From Anisakis pegreffii (Eukaryota; Nematoda; Chromadorea; Rhabditida; Anisakidae), in the NCBI GenBank assembly GCA_035041965.1, contig JAPYMA010002819.1, positions 1 through 64,000 of the forward strand: a stretch of 64,000 bases of DNA, given 5' to 3'. Under the pieces are notes generated by a model. The model searched no databases. It saw only the letters and a list, made by a program, of their open reading frames with translations, and was not told where the DNA came from. Position 1 is the stretch's first letter, and each line of letters starts with the position of its first letter. Positions 27,001-38,100 of the stretch are shown piece by piece. The position numbers were made by a program, and so were the translations under genes.

Positions 27001-27218
27001 CCAGGTTTGATCATTCAGCCACTTCTTCTATCTCTACTATCTGAATCGTTATCAGTTCGGTGATTTTGACAGCGTTCATTATTTTACACAACTTTAACGT
27101 TCAGGAGATTTTACGTGCCCAGTCAAACGAAGAGACATCAGTGAAGATCGGTGGCCGTGTCAATTTAAAAGTCAAAGAACTCATTCCATTCCTCAACAAA
27201 CAATTTTATTCGCAATAA
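12004..27218 (+). CDS. pes-7: IQGAP-family scaffold protein
   Basis: IQGAPs link Cdc42/Rac, calmodulin and actin at the cell cortex. My model has 30 exons totalling 1690 codons plus stop, all phases matching: 12004-12389, 13378-13525, 13851-13943, 14113-14254, 14456-14607, 15304-15472, 15906-16109, 16341-16580, 16764-17009, 17154-17396, 17809-18024, 18207-18364, 19257-19460, 19653-19860, 19943-20029, 20208-20329, 20660-20852, 21269-21449, 21678-21938, 22265-22349, 22727-22870, 22989-23056, 23353-23503, 23768-23916, 24082-24213, 24678-24792, 25178-25377, 26471-26623, 26896-27004, 27105-27218. Domains in order: calponin-homology about 113-250 (YRHTDNIVMW, IYEGRNINTIF); IQGAP repeats about 260-800, three of them near-copies; one IQ motif (KIQRAWRNQH) about 910-932; RasGAP-related domain about 1015-1330; coiled coil and RasGAP C-terminal domain to the end (LIPFLNKQFYSQ). 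I see no WW domain. Vertebrate IQGAP1 has four IQ motifs; here I see one. Least certain: the start of exon 14 and the acceptors of exons 6 and 7. Confidence 0.93.
14785..15070. repeat. Short direct repeat inside an IQGAP intron
   Basis: The segment CTAAGCATTTTCCGCCGACA followed by ATATTTTTCT occurs at about 14786-14820 and again at about 15037-15070, with weaker similarity in the flanks. Both lie in the intron between exons 5 and 6. Confidence 0.7.
16341..17396 (+). repeat. Triplicated IQGAP-repeat exon
   Basis: Exons 16341-16580, 16764-17009 and 17154-17396 encode three roughly 80-residue segments that align without large gaps. All begin and end in phase 1. Shared marks are GLY-x-VL or GLY-x-LL, QPxLQC, ELKP or DLKP, YxEYxxxE, KDF or DKDF, and QxIVRN or QQIIRA. 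Nucleotide similarity is also high, for example around 16420-16480 versus 16845-16905 and 17235-17295. This is tandem duplication of one exon within the gene. Confidence 0.85.
20060..20490. repeat. Short repeated intronic segment in IQGAP gene
   Basis: AAATTCTCAAGTCCTGAAAT followed by GTTTTCTCG (about 20070-20100) and GATTCTCACGTTCTGAAATG followed by TTTTCCCG (about 20453-20480) are clear relatives. They lie in the two introns that flank exon 16. They keep a frame open into exon 15 and could mislead gene prediction. Confidence 0.6.
26271..26292. promoter_or_regulatory. Two E2F-like cores in an IQGAP intron
   Basis: TTGGCGCGAA (26271-26280) and TTGGCGCTTC (26283-26292) stand side by side in the intron before exon 28, about 2 kb upstream of lin-35. 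They could be a distal part of the lin-35 control region or act on the host gene. Confidence 0.3.
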
Positions 27219-27313
27219 ACACAATTTGATCAGCAGTCTTATTCGTTGCCTCCTCTTGTTTGTTTGATGTTTTGAAAAGTTGTTCTGTCAGTATGCAAAT
27301 GCTCGGGAATAAA
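27213..27313 (+). terminator. Poly(A) signal candidates for the IQGAP gene
   Basis: AATAAA overlaps the stop codon at 27213-27218, and a second AATAAA is at 27308-27313, followed by a T-rich run. The second is at a more usual distance. Confidence 0.5.
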
Positions 27314-27689
27314 CGATTTTTTTGCTGTTTCGGGTTTTCGCCATTGTGTTACGGATTATTTTCCATGGATGCTCAACAAAATTCTCAATTTTGAATATCC
27401 TTTACATTCAACTCTCAACTGCAAGAGAGCAATTGCAAGGAATACGCAGTAGAAGATGGTTGAAAGGCTGGAATTTTTGCATTTCATTATAAAATACTTC
27501 AATTTTTTGCTAATAATCTTCAAATTCACGTTCACCGCCCTTCATTGACTGCTATCATTATTATCATTTATTCTGTAACTATTGCTGTCACCACTGTTAA
27601 CAACACTATCATTTTTATCAATGTGAACGCTATCATGCATTCAGCCGTATGATTGGAGGTTTGGTCATGGAAAGTTCGTCTGTCGCAAT

Positions 27690-27995
27690 CGTTAGATTGG
27701 CGCTTGATTTTGGCGGCAATATAGTGAACAATTGAAAGAGCAATGCAGTGATGCTATGAAATTTTCCAAAAAAATGGCAAAATTCTCGTCATTTTTACGT
27801 AAAAGTGGTTGAGAAATATTTTTCGGCGCCCTTACCGACCCTGTACACACAATTTGAAATGCTCACAGGAGTGAGCAATCAATAGTGTTGTTATCAATCA
27901 AAGTTTTCAGTGTTAATTTTGTTCTGTCGAATGTCATATTTACTTCGTTCATTCGCCGTATCTACTGAGCAATTTCACTGAACAATGGCGCGAAT
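27690..27995 (+). promoter_or_regulatory. Cluster of E2F-like sites upstream of lin-35
   Basis: Four GC cores stand out in AT-rich DNA just before the pocket-protein gene: ATTGGCGCTT (about 27696-27705), TTTTGGCGGCAA (about 27708-27719), TTTCGGCGCC (27821-27830) and TGGCGCGAA (27986-27994). They match the E2F core (TTTSGCGC and its complement). The last lies about 240 bases before the lin-35 ATG. In vertebrates, Rb-family promoters carry E2F sites through which pocket proteins repress themselves. The same feedback here is inference from motifs. Confidence 0.5.
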
Positions 27996-28216
27996 ACAAC
28001 AGTGTGATCAGCTGATAGATGAGGAAATAATATTGCAACCGGAAAAGCAATTGGGAATTTCCGGTTTCTGCGGAGATTTTCTGTTTTTCTTCTGTTATCT
28101 TTACGATAGGCATTATTCAGTATCTATTTACCGTCTGCATATCCGTTTGTATATTGTTGCGAGGAAGAACGCCGAAGTGTTTTCCAGAGAAGTCATTTTC
28201 CGTGATTTATGGCTTG

Positions 28217-28232
28217 TTTGCGTTTCAGGCGA
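28217..28232 (+). promoter_or_regulatory. Candidate trans-splice (spliced leader) acceptor of lin-35
   Basis: A T-rich tract ends TTTCAG at 28228, 4 bases before the start codon chosen for lin-35. No upstream coding exon joins in frame, so spliced-leader addition is the simplest reading. An ordinary 5' UTR intron is the alternative. Confidence 0.45.
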
Positions 28233-31200
28233 ATGGATGCCCAGAACGATGCCAAACGTCCTTCGACAGAACGAAGCAAGTCACCACAGTTGGTCGAGCC
28301 GAGAGAAGAGCCGTCGGAGGAATTCATGGACATATGCCATCAGCTTGATCCGGACATGGATGCGGAGCTGTTGGACAAGGCTTGGAAACAATTCGATACA
28401 GTTGGACAGCAGTATGTCCTCGAGGTTAGCTTCCTGAACTCAAAGCTGCGAGCTTTTATTCAACTCTCAATTTGTGATTTGGTCGAAAAATGTTAGCCAC
28501 TAACCAATTGCTTCCTTACAAATCCTATAGTACTTTAGTGGATGATTATAATACCACTTGAGCTACCTAGACATTAGGCTTTTGGTAAAATTCAATGAAA
28601 AGTTGTCTGTGTGAAGAGGAGATTCATACATCTCCTTCTGTTTTGAAGGATAAGTGAATCAAATGAACCTTGTCTGGTCTGAAGCAAAGTATCAGTTTGA
28701 AGGTTTATAATTTACCTTTCTTATTAGGCATTTACACAGCGTCTTTGTATCTCTTCTAGGGTGGTAATTTATCGTGGATTGCATGCGCTTTGTATTTATC
28801 AATGTGGCAGTTGACACCAATTGGTCATGAGCTACGATTCCAGTATCCAATCTCGAAACTCACTCGAATATGCAAAATCAGGTCTGTCAACATCCTTCCA
28901 TAATTTATTCTCCTCCTCGTGAAATTTGCAGTTTCTTTTAAAATTTCTTAAAATTCTCATCACATTTACATCAGTTTCGATGAAATTTACCCAGATAGCG
29001 ACCATTTTCAATAGCCGAAATTTTCAGTGTATTGGAATTTTTTGATAAGCTGAGTCGTTGGGTTGCAATGGCTGGTGCAGCCAGACGTATGCAAGAGCAG
29101 GTCAGCCGGATTCAGTCTTCGTTGGCCGTCTCAACAGTTGTCTACAAGAAACTTTTGCCGATCTTCCGAAAAGTTTTCGCCTCACCGCAACAGTCATCCA
29201 ATTCACCGTCGACATCCTCACCGTCGAGCAAAGAACACAGCGAACAAATAAAATCCGAGCAAAGCTCCAAACAAATCAATTGCAAAAAGATTTTCGAACT
29301 TCTTTGGACACTATTCATTGCCATGAAAAGTTTGTTTGATTTTATCTCTAAAATGGTTTTATGTCTGAAGTGTTGATGGATCGTCTGAATTGTTTGAGTG
29401 GTTTCGTTTCAGAACAACTCATAACAGACGACCTAATGAACAGTTTTCATTTGCTGCTGTGTTCAGTTGACTTCATATTTCAAGATCTTCGTAATTCGTC
29501 GTCTTTCCAGCATTTGCTTAATCAAGATTTCGGTTAGAGTTTTGCATTTGTTTCGTCTAGATTTCGTTGTATTTTCGTTGTCTTCATTTTACCAGTCTTT
29601 TTTGTAGACTGCATGAAATTTTCTTCATCGAGTTTTTCTATTTCAAGAATTTGTTTTTCATCGAATAATTGACTATTTCAGTTAATTTAATCCCACCCGA
29701 CGAGCCATCAGCGTTAGAAACATTGTGTCGAATTTTCAAAGATGTCGTTTTGGATGCGAAACATTTTCGTGCACATTGGTGGTTACCGAAACTGCACTCG
29801 TTGATAAACGAGCAAAAAGTGACGGCAAACGCCGAGTCGATGAATGAATTCGTTGAGAATGTTGATCAGAACATGTTCGGATTGGTTTTGATTACGTGCA
29901 ATCTCTCGATTTTTCGTTTAATTTTATTGAAATCGATTCATTTTATTTTAGTTTTTTGTTGATTTGTGATGAATATTCGATGAACAATTTGCTTTGTGCA
30001 TTGTTAATTTGAAAGATTTTTCTTAAGAAACTGATTGAGTTTTGCGTATATTTGTTGCAGTAATTGAGTGTTTGAATTGTAGAGAAAGTTTGAACGAGAT
30101 GTACGAAAAAGCAATGATAAGGAAAGGCGAGATGGATGAGCGTATGTTCATACCACCGGATGTGAGCACAGTGTTTGACGATGCTTTCGATGGTGAGTCA
30201 GTTTATGGAGATATATTTCTCGATTTGCTTTTGGAGCAGTTGAAATCATTGGTTTTTGAAATGATTTTGGCATGTTCTTGATGTGTTTTGAGTATATTTT
30301 GGGAATGTCTTAATTTGGAATCGAACTTGGCATTAGGATTTTTCAATTGATTTGATTGCATTGCGTTTGTTATCCTCGAGCTATATTGATGTGTTTTCGG
30401 CTTCAAAAATTTTTTTCTGGATGAGATAATCCAAGCAAAAAGTTTAGCGAGTGCAGTCGAGCAGTTGAGACGGTCGGCAGTTGACGAGAGTTGGGCAGTG
30501 GATGCGGAATTACTGCTGAGAATGAGCACGCAGAGTTGTTTGGAACGACTGAACGAACACCGACAACAACAGACACCGTTGAGTGGCAAAAGTTATGTGA
30601 TCTCTGGAGAGTTGGTCAGTTTTGCTCATTTGTGTTTAGTTAAATTTCTTTGTTGAGTGGAGAGATTTGTGGGTTCCGCGAAGAAATGTAATTGTTCTTC
30701 ATTTGTTAATTTCAGATCAATGTTTAATTATTTGAATTGTTCAGTTGTTTTTATGAAGTATATATTTGAATTGGTTTAATCGGTATTTTTATGGTTGAAT
30801 TCTTTCTCTTTTACTCTATTTTGAAGTGATGTTTGTTAAACTTTTGTTGTTATTTTCATGTGATTGTTGTCAAAATTTTGAAAGTATTCGTTGTTTATCT
30901 TTGTTTATTTATTTTTATTTAAGTTTTGTCCAGCGACACCAATCTCTGGTGCTCTATACAATGCGCAGAGAATGGAGCAATTGCTGGCGAACTATTGGCA
31001 AGGACCGAGCGATGAGTTGGAGAGAATATTTGCACAATGTCGTGAAAATCCGAAAATATTTATCTTGGATTCGAGTTGGTGTTTAAATGAAATCTAATGG
31101 AGGATTTTTGAAAGTTTTTGATTTCTTTCTTTTAAAGAAATCATTGGGAAATCGGATCGTTTCAAAGTGAAATGAGAAAACTTTAAAGTGGAAAATTCGA

Positions 31201-34200
31201 TTCATTTTTTGTGGAATGAATGGATTTTTCATATCGTTTCGCTTGATTTTTAAAAATTTTGTTATTTCAGTACGAATGATGGGCAATAAACTGGAGAATG
31301 CGGTGGCAGCGGAACGCGAAAGTCATGCGGCGTTGGATGCGGAGGATTTCTTCACGGAAACGATCTCGTTGAGACGCGAGAATGTGGATCGTTTATTCTT
31401 CAGATTGCTCGAGAAGATTATCACGGCTGAACGAGAACGGGAACGAATGATCACAGGCGAGGTGCCTGATCTGAGCGTGGGTTTTTGTGATTTGAAAGTT
31501 TTTCTGATTTTCTGATTTGAATTCATTTCCGTGAAAAAATCCTTTCAACTCCAAAAAAATATTTGAAAGCGTACGTCAATATTTTTTTGATTATTTCACA
31601 AATGATTTAGTGGAAGTACTGAGCAATTGATTACGTTATAGATTAATTACGAGAAATGTTTTTGAATAGTTTTTAAAAACGGATAACAAATTCCATCAAA
31701 ATCGATGAATTCTTTCAGTGAGGATGTAAAAGCAAAGGATATTGTTAAAGTTAGCAGAAATATATTGTTATTGAGATATTTGCTGTCGTATAGTTTTGGA
31801 ATATATTTTGGTATATATATTTTGTATTTGATTATTGTGTTTTGAGATGCGACTTCTTGAGTTTTAGATAGTTCTGAATAAGGACGAACTGATCGCGTCT
31901 GTATACGTTTGTGCATTGGAATTAATTTTGTTCACCTACGAAAGTGAATTGGAATTTCCGTGGAGTTTGGATGTGCTTCGATTGGCACCGATACATTTCT
32001 ATAAGTCGATTGAACTGGTGATCAGAGCTGAACCGGAGTTGTCGAGGGAGATGGTGAAGCATTTGAATAGGGTAGGGAAATTGTTTTGTGATTACGTTAA
32101 TTTCTGTGTAACTGTACAGCTTTACTGTATATTACTCGATACAATTGATGAAGTTATTTTAGATTGCTCGATGCAGTTAGTAATGTTACTTTATATTGCT
32201 TTAACAGTTAATTGTTTTATGATTGTTATGAGTTGATTGATTTTGATTGTTATTAGTCGATGATTTGTATGTGCAGATCGAGGAACGTGTTCTGGAAGAG
32301 TTAGCCTGGAGTGTGGATTCACCCCTATGGCAGACTCTCGTGCGACGTGCCGATGGCGTTCCATCCAGTCAGTCGGTATCGTTGAATGCGATGGAAGCTT
32401 ATAGTGTACGAACACAGAGTCAGTACGGCCTATCGCAACGATACAATCAGTATTCACCAATGAAACAACAGTCAATGCAACCGTCTGGTTGGTTTGATTC
32501 GTTTTTGTTTTGTTTTTGCAGATTTCAATTTTGAAACGGTGGTGACTCTGAATGGAATTTTTTTGAAGAGAACAGATATTCGGATTGATTTCTGAGAACA
32601 TTTCGATGGAAATTTTATCTGTCATTTGAAAACATTTTAAGAAATATTCGTGAAGAGGAAAGCGCAAAGAAGTGATATTTTCTAGTGTGCAGTTTGCAGA
32701 GAATTAAGACAACAACGAATGAATATTCAGGTGCTTCAGTGATTGCGAAACGACGTTTAGAGTTCGAAGACGATGGCGGCGTATCACCGGTGAAGCGTCA
32801 GGCGATGGATCCAGAATGGAGCGGCGCTGCTGCCTCTACATCGGCAACCACCTTGTTCTTTCGAAAGGTAGCATGGCTTGGCCATTTCTCCACTATACTT
32901 TTCGAATGATCACGGAGGGTTTTTGAGGGCTTTTATTTAATTTTGAGTGTTTTTGCACTTAACTGCAAGTGAATTCACTGTGGTGTTTTGAGGTGTACTA
33001 TTTGGCAGCGGTTCGATTACACGATTTATGTGAACGGGTGCATTTGGACGAGAAGAGTCGACATCGTGTTTGGACGTTATTCGAGCACGTGTTGAGGACA
33101 GAGACGTCGTTGATGACTGGTCGACATTTGGATCAGAATTTGATGTGTTGTTTGTATGTGATCGCAAAAATCAGTAAACAGGACGTTTCATTTCATAATA
33201 TAATGTACCACTATCGACATCAACCACAAGCCAGTTCACGCGTCTACAGACAAGTGCTAATCGATGCAACACCGTTAGTTTTTTAGATGTTTTCATATGG
33301 CATTCGGTTTTGTGTCTTCTCGTTTCTTTTTTTTTGTTTTGTTTTTGTTTTCGAAAGTATCTTTTTAGTGAAATATTTAGGAAGGAGTGAGGAAAATTTT
33401 TTGCTTTGATTTTTTGGATTATGTTTTGTTTTGATGTAAAGTTTTTGTATTGTTTTATAATTTACGAAGTGAAGTGAGGTGGAGTGGTTTTTTGCACGTT
33501 TATAGTTTTCAGTTCACCAACAATGCTATCAGACGACAACGCATCACGAGATTCGATTGGTTCGAATTCTGGTGGAGCGGGACGTCTGCGATCAGGTTCG
33601 ACTTTGCCAATTCCAGGCATGGGTAGTGCACCGCCAACGCCGGAGCCACAGAACGTCGACTACACTGACCTGATCAAGTACTACAATCGAGTGTTCGTGT
33701 CAAGAGTGGAGTATTTCGTGAAGAAACTTCAACCTGGACTTGTGGATCTCAAAGAGGTTTAGTTGCTTGTGTAATTCTATCGTGGATTATATTGGAAATG
33801 AGAAGTGAATTGTTTTCGTTAAATTTTTCAAAAACTTAGTAAAATCAGCGTGAGTTACGTTGACACGGTGTTGAATTTTGTGTGTTGTTCGCATCAAAAT
33901 AAGTATTTTGTCAAGAAGTCACACAATCAGCGACTGTGCGAAATTCTGCTAAAATTTGAAAATTTTTTGAGTACGTTTCAAATTTCAGAGTGGTATCTCA
34001 CTGTTGGCAATGCCGACGGTTCGTTGCCATACGCTATCGCCTCGCCGAACAATCGCCGATCATGTTTCTGTGCTTCCGATGCCCGTAATACCGGCCTCAC
34101 CAGCACGACCCATCAAATACAGCTTCAATCGATCTCCTACAATAGTTAGTGCGGTTGAATGTTTTGATGCGTTGATGGCTCGAAAACAGTGGAAATTTAG

Positions 34201-34450
34201 CGAAGAATTCATTGAGAATAATGTTGTATTGAGGTGATAATAAATCTGGAGTTTTTGGGAATTTCTGTTTGTTTGTTTTCAGGAGTTGCGAACGATCAAT
34301 AGGAAGATTAATAGTGTTGGTGGTGGAGGGGTAGGAGTTGGAGGAAGTGCATCTTACGGGTCATCTCCACTCGCTAGCAGCTATCCAGTGGCCTCCACCT
34401 ATCGTTCCTCACCTTATTCAGCGAAAACTTCTTTCACTTGGATTTCGTAA
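28233..34450 (+). CDS. lin-35: Retinoblastoma-family pocket protein (p107/p130 type)
   Basis: Pocket proteins bind E2F/DP and repress cell-cycle genes in the nucleus, as part of the DREAM complex. My 16-exon model gives 992 residues: 28233-28424, 28760-28881, 29028-29329, 29413-29532, 29682-29895, 30083-30192, 30448-30618, 30934-31074, 31271-31476, 31868-32071, 32277-32487, 32731-32867, 32993-33273, 33513-33756, 33989-34144, 34283-34450. Residues about 45-330 match the Rb N-terminal domain (SWIACALYLSMW, MNSFHLLLCSVDFIF). Pocket A is about 405-615 (FPWSLDVL, SREMVKHLNRIEERVLEELAW). The spacer is about 90 residues. Pocket B starts at FFRKVYYLAAVRLHDLCERV (about 707) and resumes at DLIKYYNRVFVSRV after an insertion of about 50 residues. 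The spacer keeps a cyclin-docking AKRRLEFED motif as in p107. CDK-like sites SPVK, SPRR and SPAR are present. It most resembles p107/p130 rather than Rb. Exon 5-6 and 7-8 junctions are the least certain. Confidence 0.93.
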
Positions 34451-37400
34451 TTGATTATTGACTGACTAACTGACTTGTTATTTTTGTTTATTAACGTCAT
34501 CAGTATTGTTGTTATTATGATTGTTGTTGGTGTTGTTGAGATGGAAGGAAATATGGGCGTATCGTGCAAAGAAGGTGAACATACATAGTGAATTTTCGCA
34601 CGTTGATTCAACAGCATTCATGCATCGTTCTTGTTTTGCGTTCCGCGAGATCCATTTGAAACATTACGAAAATGTTTTTTAATTGGAACTTCATTGGGAC
34701 CAAATATCTTTTAGTGGTAATCTTTCGAAGTTATTTGCTCGTTTCACGCTGAATCGGAGTTTGTTTATTGTTTCGTAAGCAAATGCTGATTGGATTCTTT
34801 GAAATGATTGAGTTTTATGAGTGATTTGTTGTTGAAATTTCACTTTTGTGCACATCGATAGATTTTTAAAGTGAAAGCGATAAGTATCGATTGTAGTGTT
34901 GCGACGAAACGTTTTTGTTTTGTGGTCGATGAAGAATTATTATTATAGTGATTTGAAGCTGATCGATTATGAACTAATATTGAGAAAGCTTTCGATTGAT
35001 CGTGGTGAACGTTTGAATAATTTTTTTTAAAGTTTGACTTCTCTAGAAATCAAAAACTAAAATTAATGTGATTCAATGTATTTTTGTGCTGAATTTATTG
35101 TTGTTGTCGTTGTTGTTTTGGTTGATTCGTCATTGTATTGAACATTTGTTTGTAGTGTGTGTGTATGCGTGTGTGTTTTGTATTTAATCGTTTATTGTGT
35201 TGTGCATTATTTTCATTCGTATTTTGTTTCGATTTGCAAAATTTCATTGTGTTTTGGAATTTATAAGTTGTGTACGGCAATATAGAACATATGCGATATT
35301 CACTCAACTCATGCATTTGATGCATTACTTCGATTAATTCATCATCAGCATTCCGTGCGGTGATCGTGATTAGTTACGATTCTCGTCGACAATCGTTGAT
35401 GATTATTCCGTAGTGATATGATTCATTTTTACGATTGTTAGGAGTTTTGGTGCTCGTTTCCATTGGATTTGCTCGTTTTGTGGCGAGAAATTCGGCGAAT
35501 TCCTCAAGAAACCGCTGCAAATGTGCTGTATCGTTGCAGATTCCGTTCGCAGCAGTTTCAAAACGACCACTTGTATTGTTTCAATTTTCATGTGAAAATT
35601 GTCTCTTGTGAATAAATATTGCGTTCAATGATTTTGCCATCATATTGCACCACTTTGAACCGTCGTCGTTTGATTGTTTCTTTCTTTGAATTGTTTGGAA
35701 GCGATCCTCGAAAACCTTTAGGTTCACTGTATTCTTTACGATGAACAGTCATTGAAACAGGCGTTTCTTTTTCTGTAAGTATCCCCATAGCTGACCAATC
35801 ATCAGTTGTTATCATTTTGATTATCAGTTGATTGATTTTTGGTTTTGAGGTGATTGGTCATTGGAATGTTCTGCGAAGACTGAATCCTCAAACGGTTTTG
35901 CAGAATTGTCATTGCAACGATTTTGGAAAATTTAGATTTTCATGGCAAATTCATTTGTTGGATATTTCGTTGAGCTTGTAACTCTTTTTGTACGTCTCAC
36001 GCATTATACATTGATCGATGAGAATTTTCGGTAATTTTGAAGAAAGAAACTAGAGACTCTAGAAAGAACAAAAACTCTTTTTTGGAAGAGAAGTTTCTCG
36101 CATACCTACTACCTTCTTTCTGATTCCGTGTCATTATTATCGTTATTATCATTGATATCGTTGCTTTTGGTTCGTTTCTTGATTGTATCACTTTTGTTCT
36201 CTGAAGAAGGAGAATGAGGACGTGATTAGTTGAAGCTAATTGTTCACTTGTGAGACTGAACAATTTTTTTCAATTCATGTGTATTTTTGTGCCGTTCTGC
36301 TGTTTCGTTCTCGTTCTTGTGAAATCATTATATATGTGAAAGCGATAAAAATTCCATTTTTCGCAATACGTTTGAATATTTTTTTACAAATACAACCAAT
36401 CACCATTCTTAAAGCATCAACCAAGTGCACAATGAAACAAATTGAAGTTGAGATTACGATTACGTGTCTGAGATTATTCCTGTGTCCGTACGAATGCTTC
36501 CAGATGTTTGTTAGATTCCAGATTAGAAGACAAACTCCCGAAAGTGATCGTAGAGTATGATAGCAGTTCATTGGGCACTTACCTGCAGAACTTCAGATCG
36601 CTCGATCCAGCAATAGGCCATAAGAAAATGTTTCGAAAGATATACCAAATGAGGAACGAAGTACCACAAACATAAAAGTAATATATCTTTGATTTCAATG
36701 CAATCAATACTCAATGAATCTTTTGCGTACAAGATTTTTCCGACCATCCTTCTTCGGTATGCTTGAAGGATGTTTCAAAATATCTGTCAAGTTGAATACA
36801 ATGTACTTACACGAGCGGCTATCCTGTAAGTATATTCTATCATATATTATAAATCATGTCATTTCAAAGTCCATCTAGTGTACGCATCGATTCACAATAC
36901 CTCTTGTATTATAAGTACATTACCTCAAAAATTGATGTTACTTACCTCAATGTCTTGAGCATTCCGTAAGACTGATGATTAATTGGGTATGTGCGTAATG
37001 ATACACCGTTTTGGTTGCTGTTCGTTCATAGGAACATTTCTTTTGATGATTTTCCATTTCTTGGCTCTCTCTTCATGACAGATTGAAACAATTACTTGTT
37101 TGGTGTGATCATGATCGTGATGGTATCACGATTTATCAATAGATATTCCATGAACGCATGTATTTTATTATCATTATTGTCATTGTAAATGTTATCAATA
37201 CGGTTATTATTATTGGCATCATTAATATACATTACAGTCTGTACTATCAGACAGAACAATATATTTCGATAATTAACACAAAAAGAAACACAAATGAAAA
37301 AAAAACAAGTTATTGCAAATTGAGTGAGATCAAATTGAGTCAAATCATAGTCAGTTATAATTATATGTGGATTAGATATATTGTGTATGAAATCAGTTCA

Positions 37401-38100
37401 CTTAAACGATATGAAATGAGATGAAACAATTCGATTGAATCGTATTTGGTAATATCAAATAATTTGTACGCTCAATACTTCTTAGAATAACTTTTGAGTT
37501 TGATTTCAATAAATTTTACATAGTTACGTACACGTTGAATACAAGACACAAACACATACATCATCGATAAGGCAACATAAACGGCAGCATTAATCACGAT
37601 CTCTTCAGTGATTTGTTTTACTGCTGCTTGTTGTTTTCATTTTCTGAGGAGGAGATGGAGGAAAATTTGTACTTTTATTCGCTAACATTTCTTGTTGATC
37701 ACATCATTTGTTGCGAGAGACTGATATTTTTTTGCGCTGCCCTATCAGTAAATCAGAAATTGATTATTCACTAGTGAGAATTTGGTTCTGGATAGTTCAA
37801 ATTGCTTCGATCCTTCGAAATAATCAATCGTCCTAAAGGTTTAGCTTGAGTTAACTTGAGCAATTAATAATTGATATTTGTTGCCTTTGTTGAGGTTTGA
37901 GAAGATTTTTCAAATTGGATGAATCGGACGTTGAAAAGAATATCTGAAACGGATTGAACGAAAAAAGCGTGATTGGTTGAAAATAATTGAGGTGAATGTC
38001 CAGCAAATAAATACATTAGACCAATGAATAACGAATACAGAAGATGCATAAAGCTGAATTTTAGATCATACAACTTCACAATCAAATAGCACTCGAACAA
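34451..38100. other. Convergent intergenic region between lin-35 and rnt-1
   Basis: This region holds the 3' UTRs of both genes. No AATAAA occurs close after the lin-35 stop; the nearest plus-strand one is near 35611. On the minus strand, AATAAA (plus TTTATT) near 37671 could serve rnt-1. Several minus-strand open segments between about 35370 and 36760 are discussed separately. Confidence 0.45.
35370..36760 (-). other. Possible unassigned minus-strand exons
   Basis: Four minus-strand segments look more protein-like than their surroundings. (1) 36751-36584 contains the hydrophobic run DILLLCLWYFVPHLVYLS and ends CTGCAG before an excellent GTAAGT donor. (2) 36200-36113 is flanked by CTTCTTCAG and GTAGTA and encodes a lysine-rich then Asn/Asp-rich peptide. 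(3) 35815-35588 has a basic tract KKETIKRRRFKVVQYDG. (4) About 35575-35372, in another frame, includes LQRFLEEFAEFLATKR. I could not join them in consistent phase and recognise no family. They may be a poorly conserved gene or chance open frames. Confidence 0.2.

Noticed and set aside
27985..28200. Open frame starting MARIQQCDQLIDEE upstream of lin-35, as a possible first exon
   Set aside because: Its only donor would join the TTTCAG acceptor in the wrong phase for the pocket protein, and it lacks homology.
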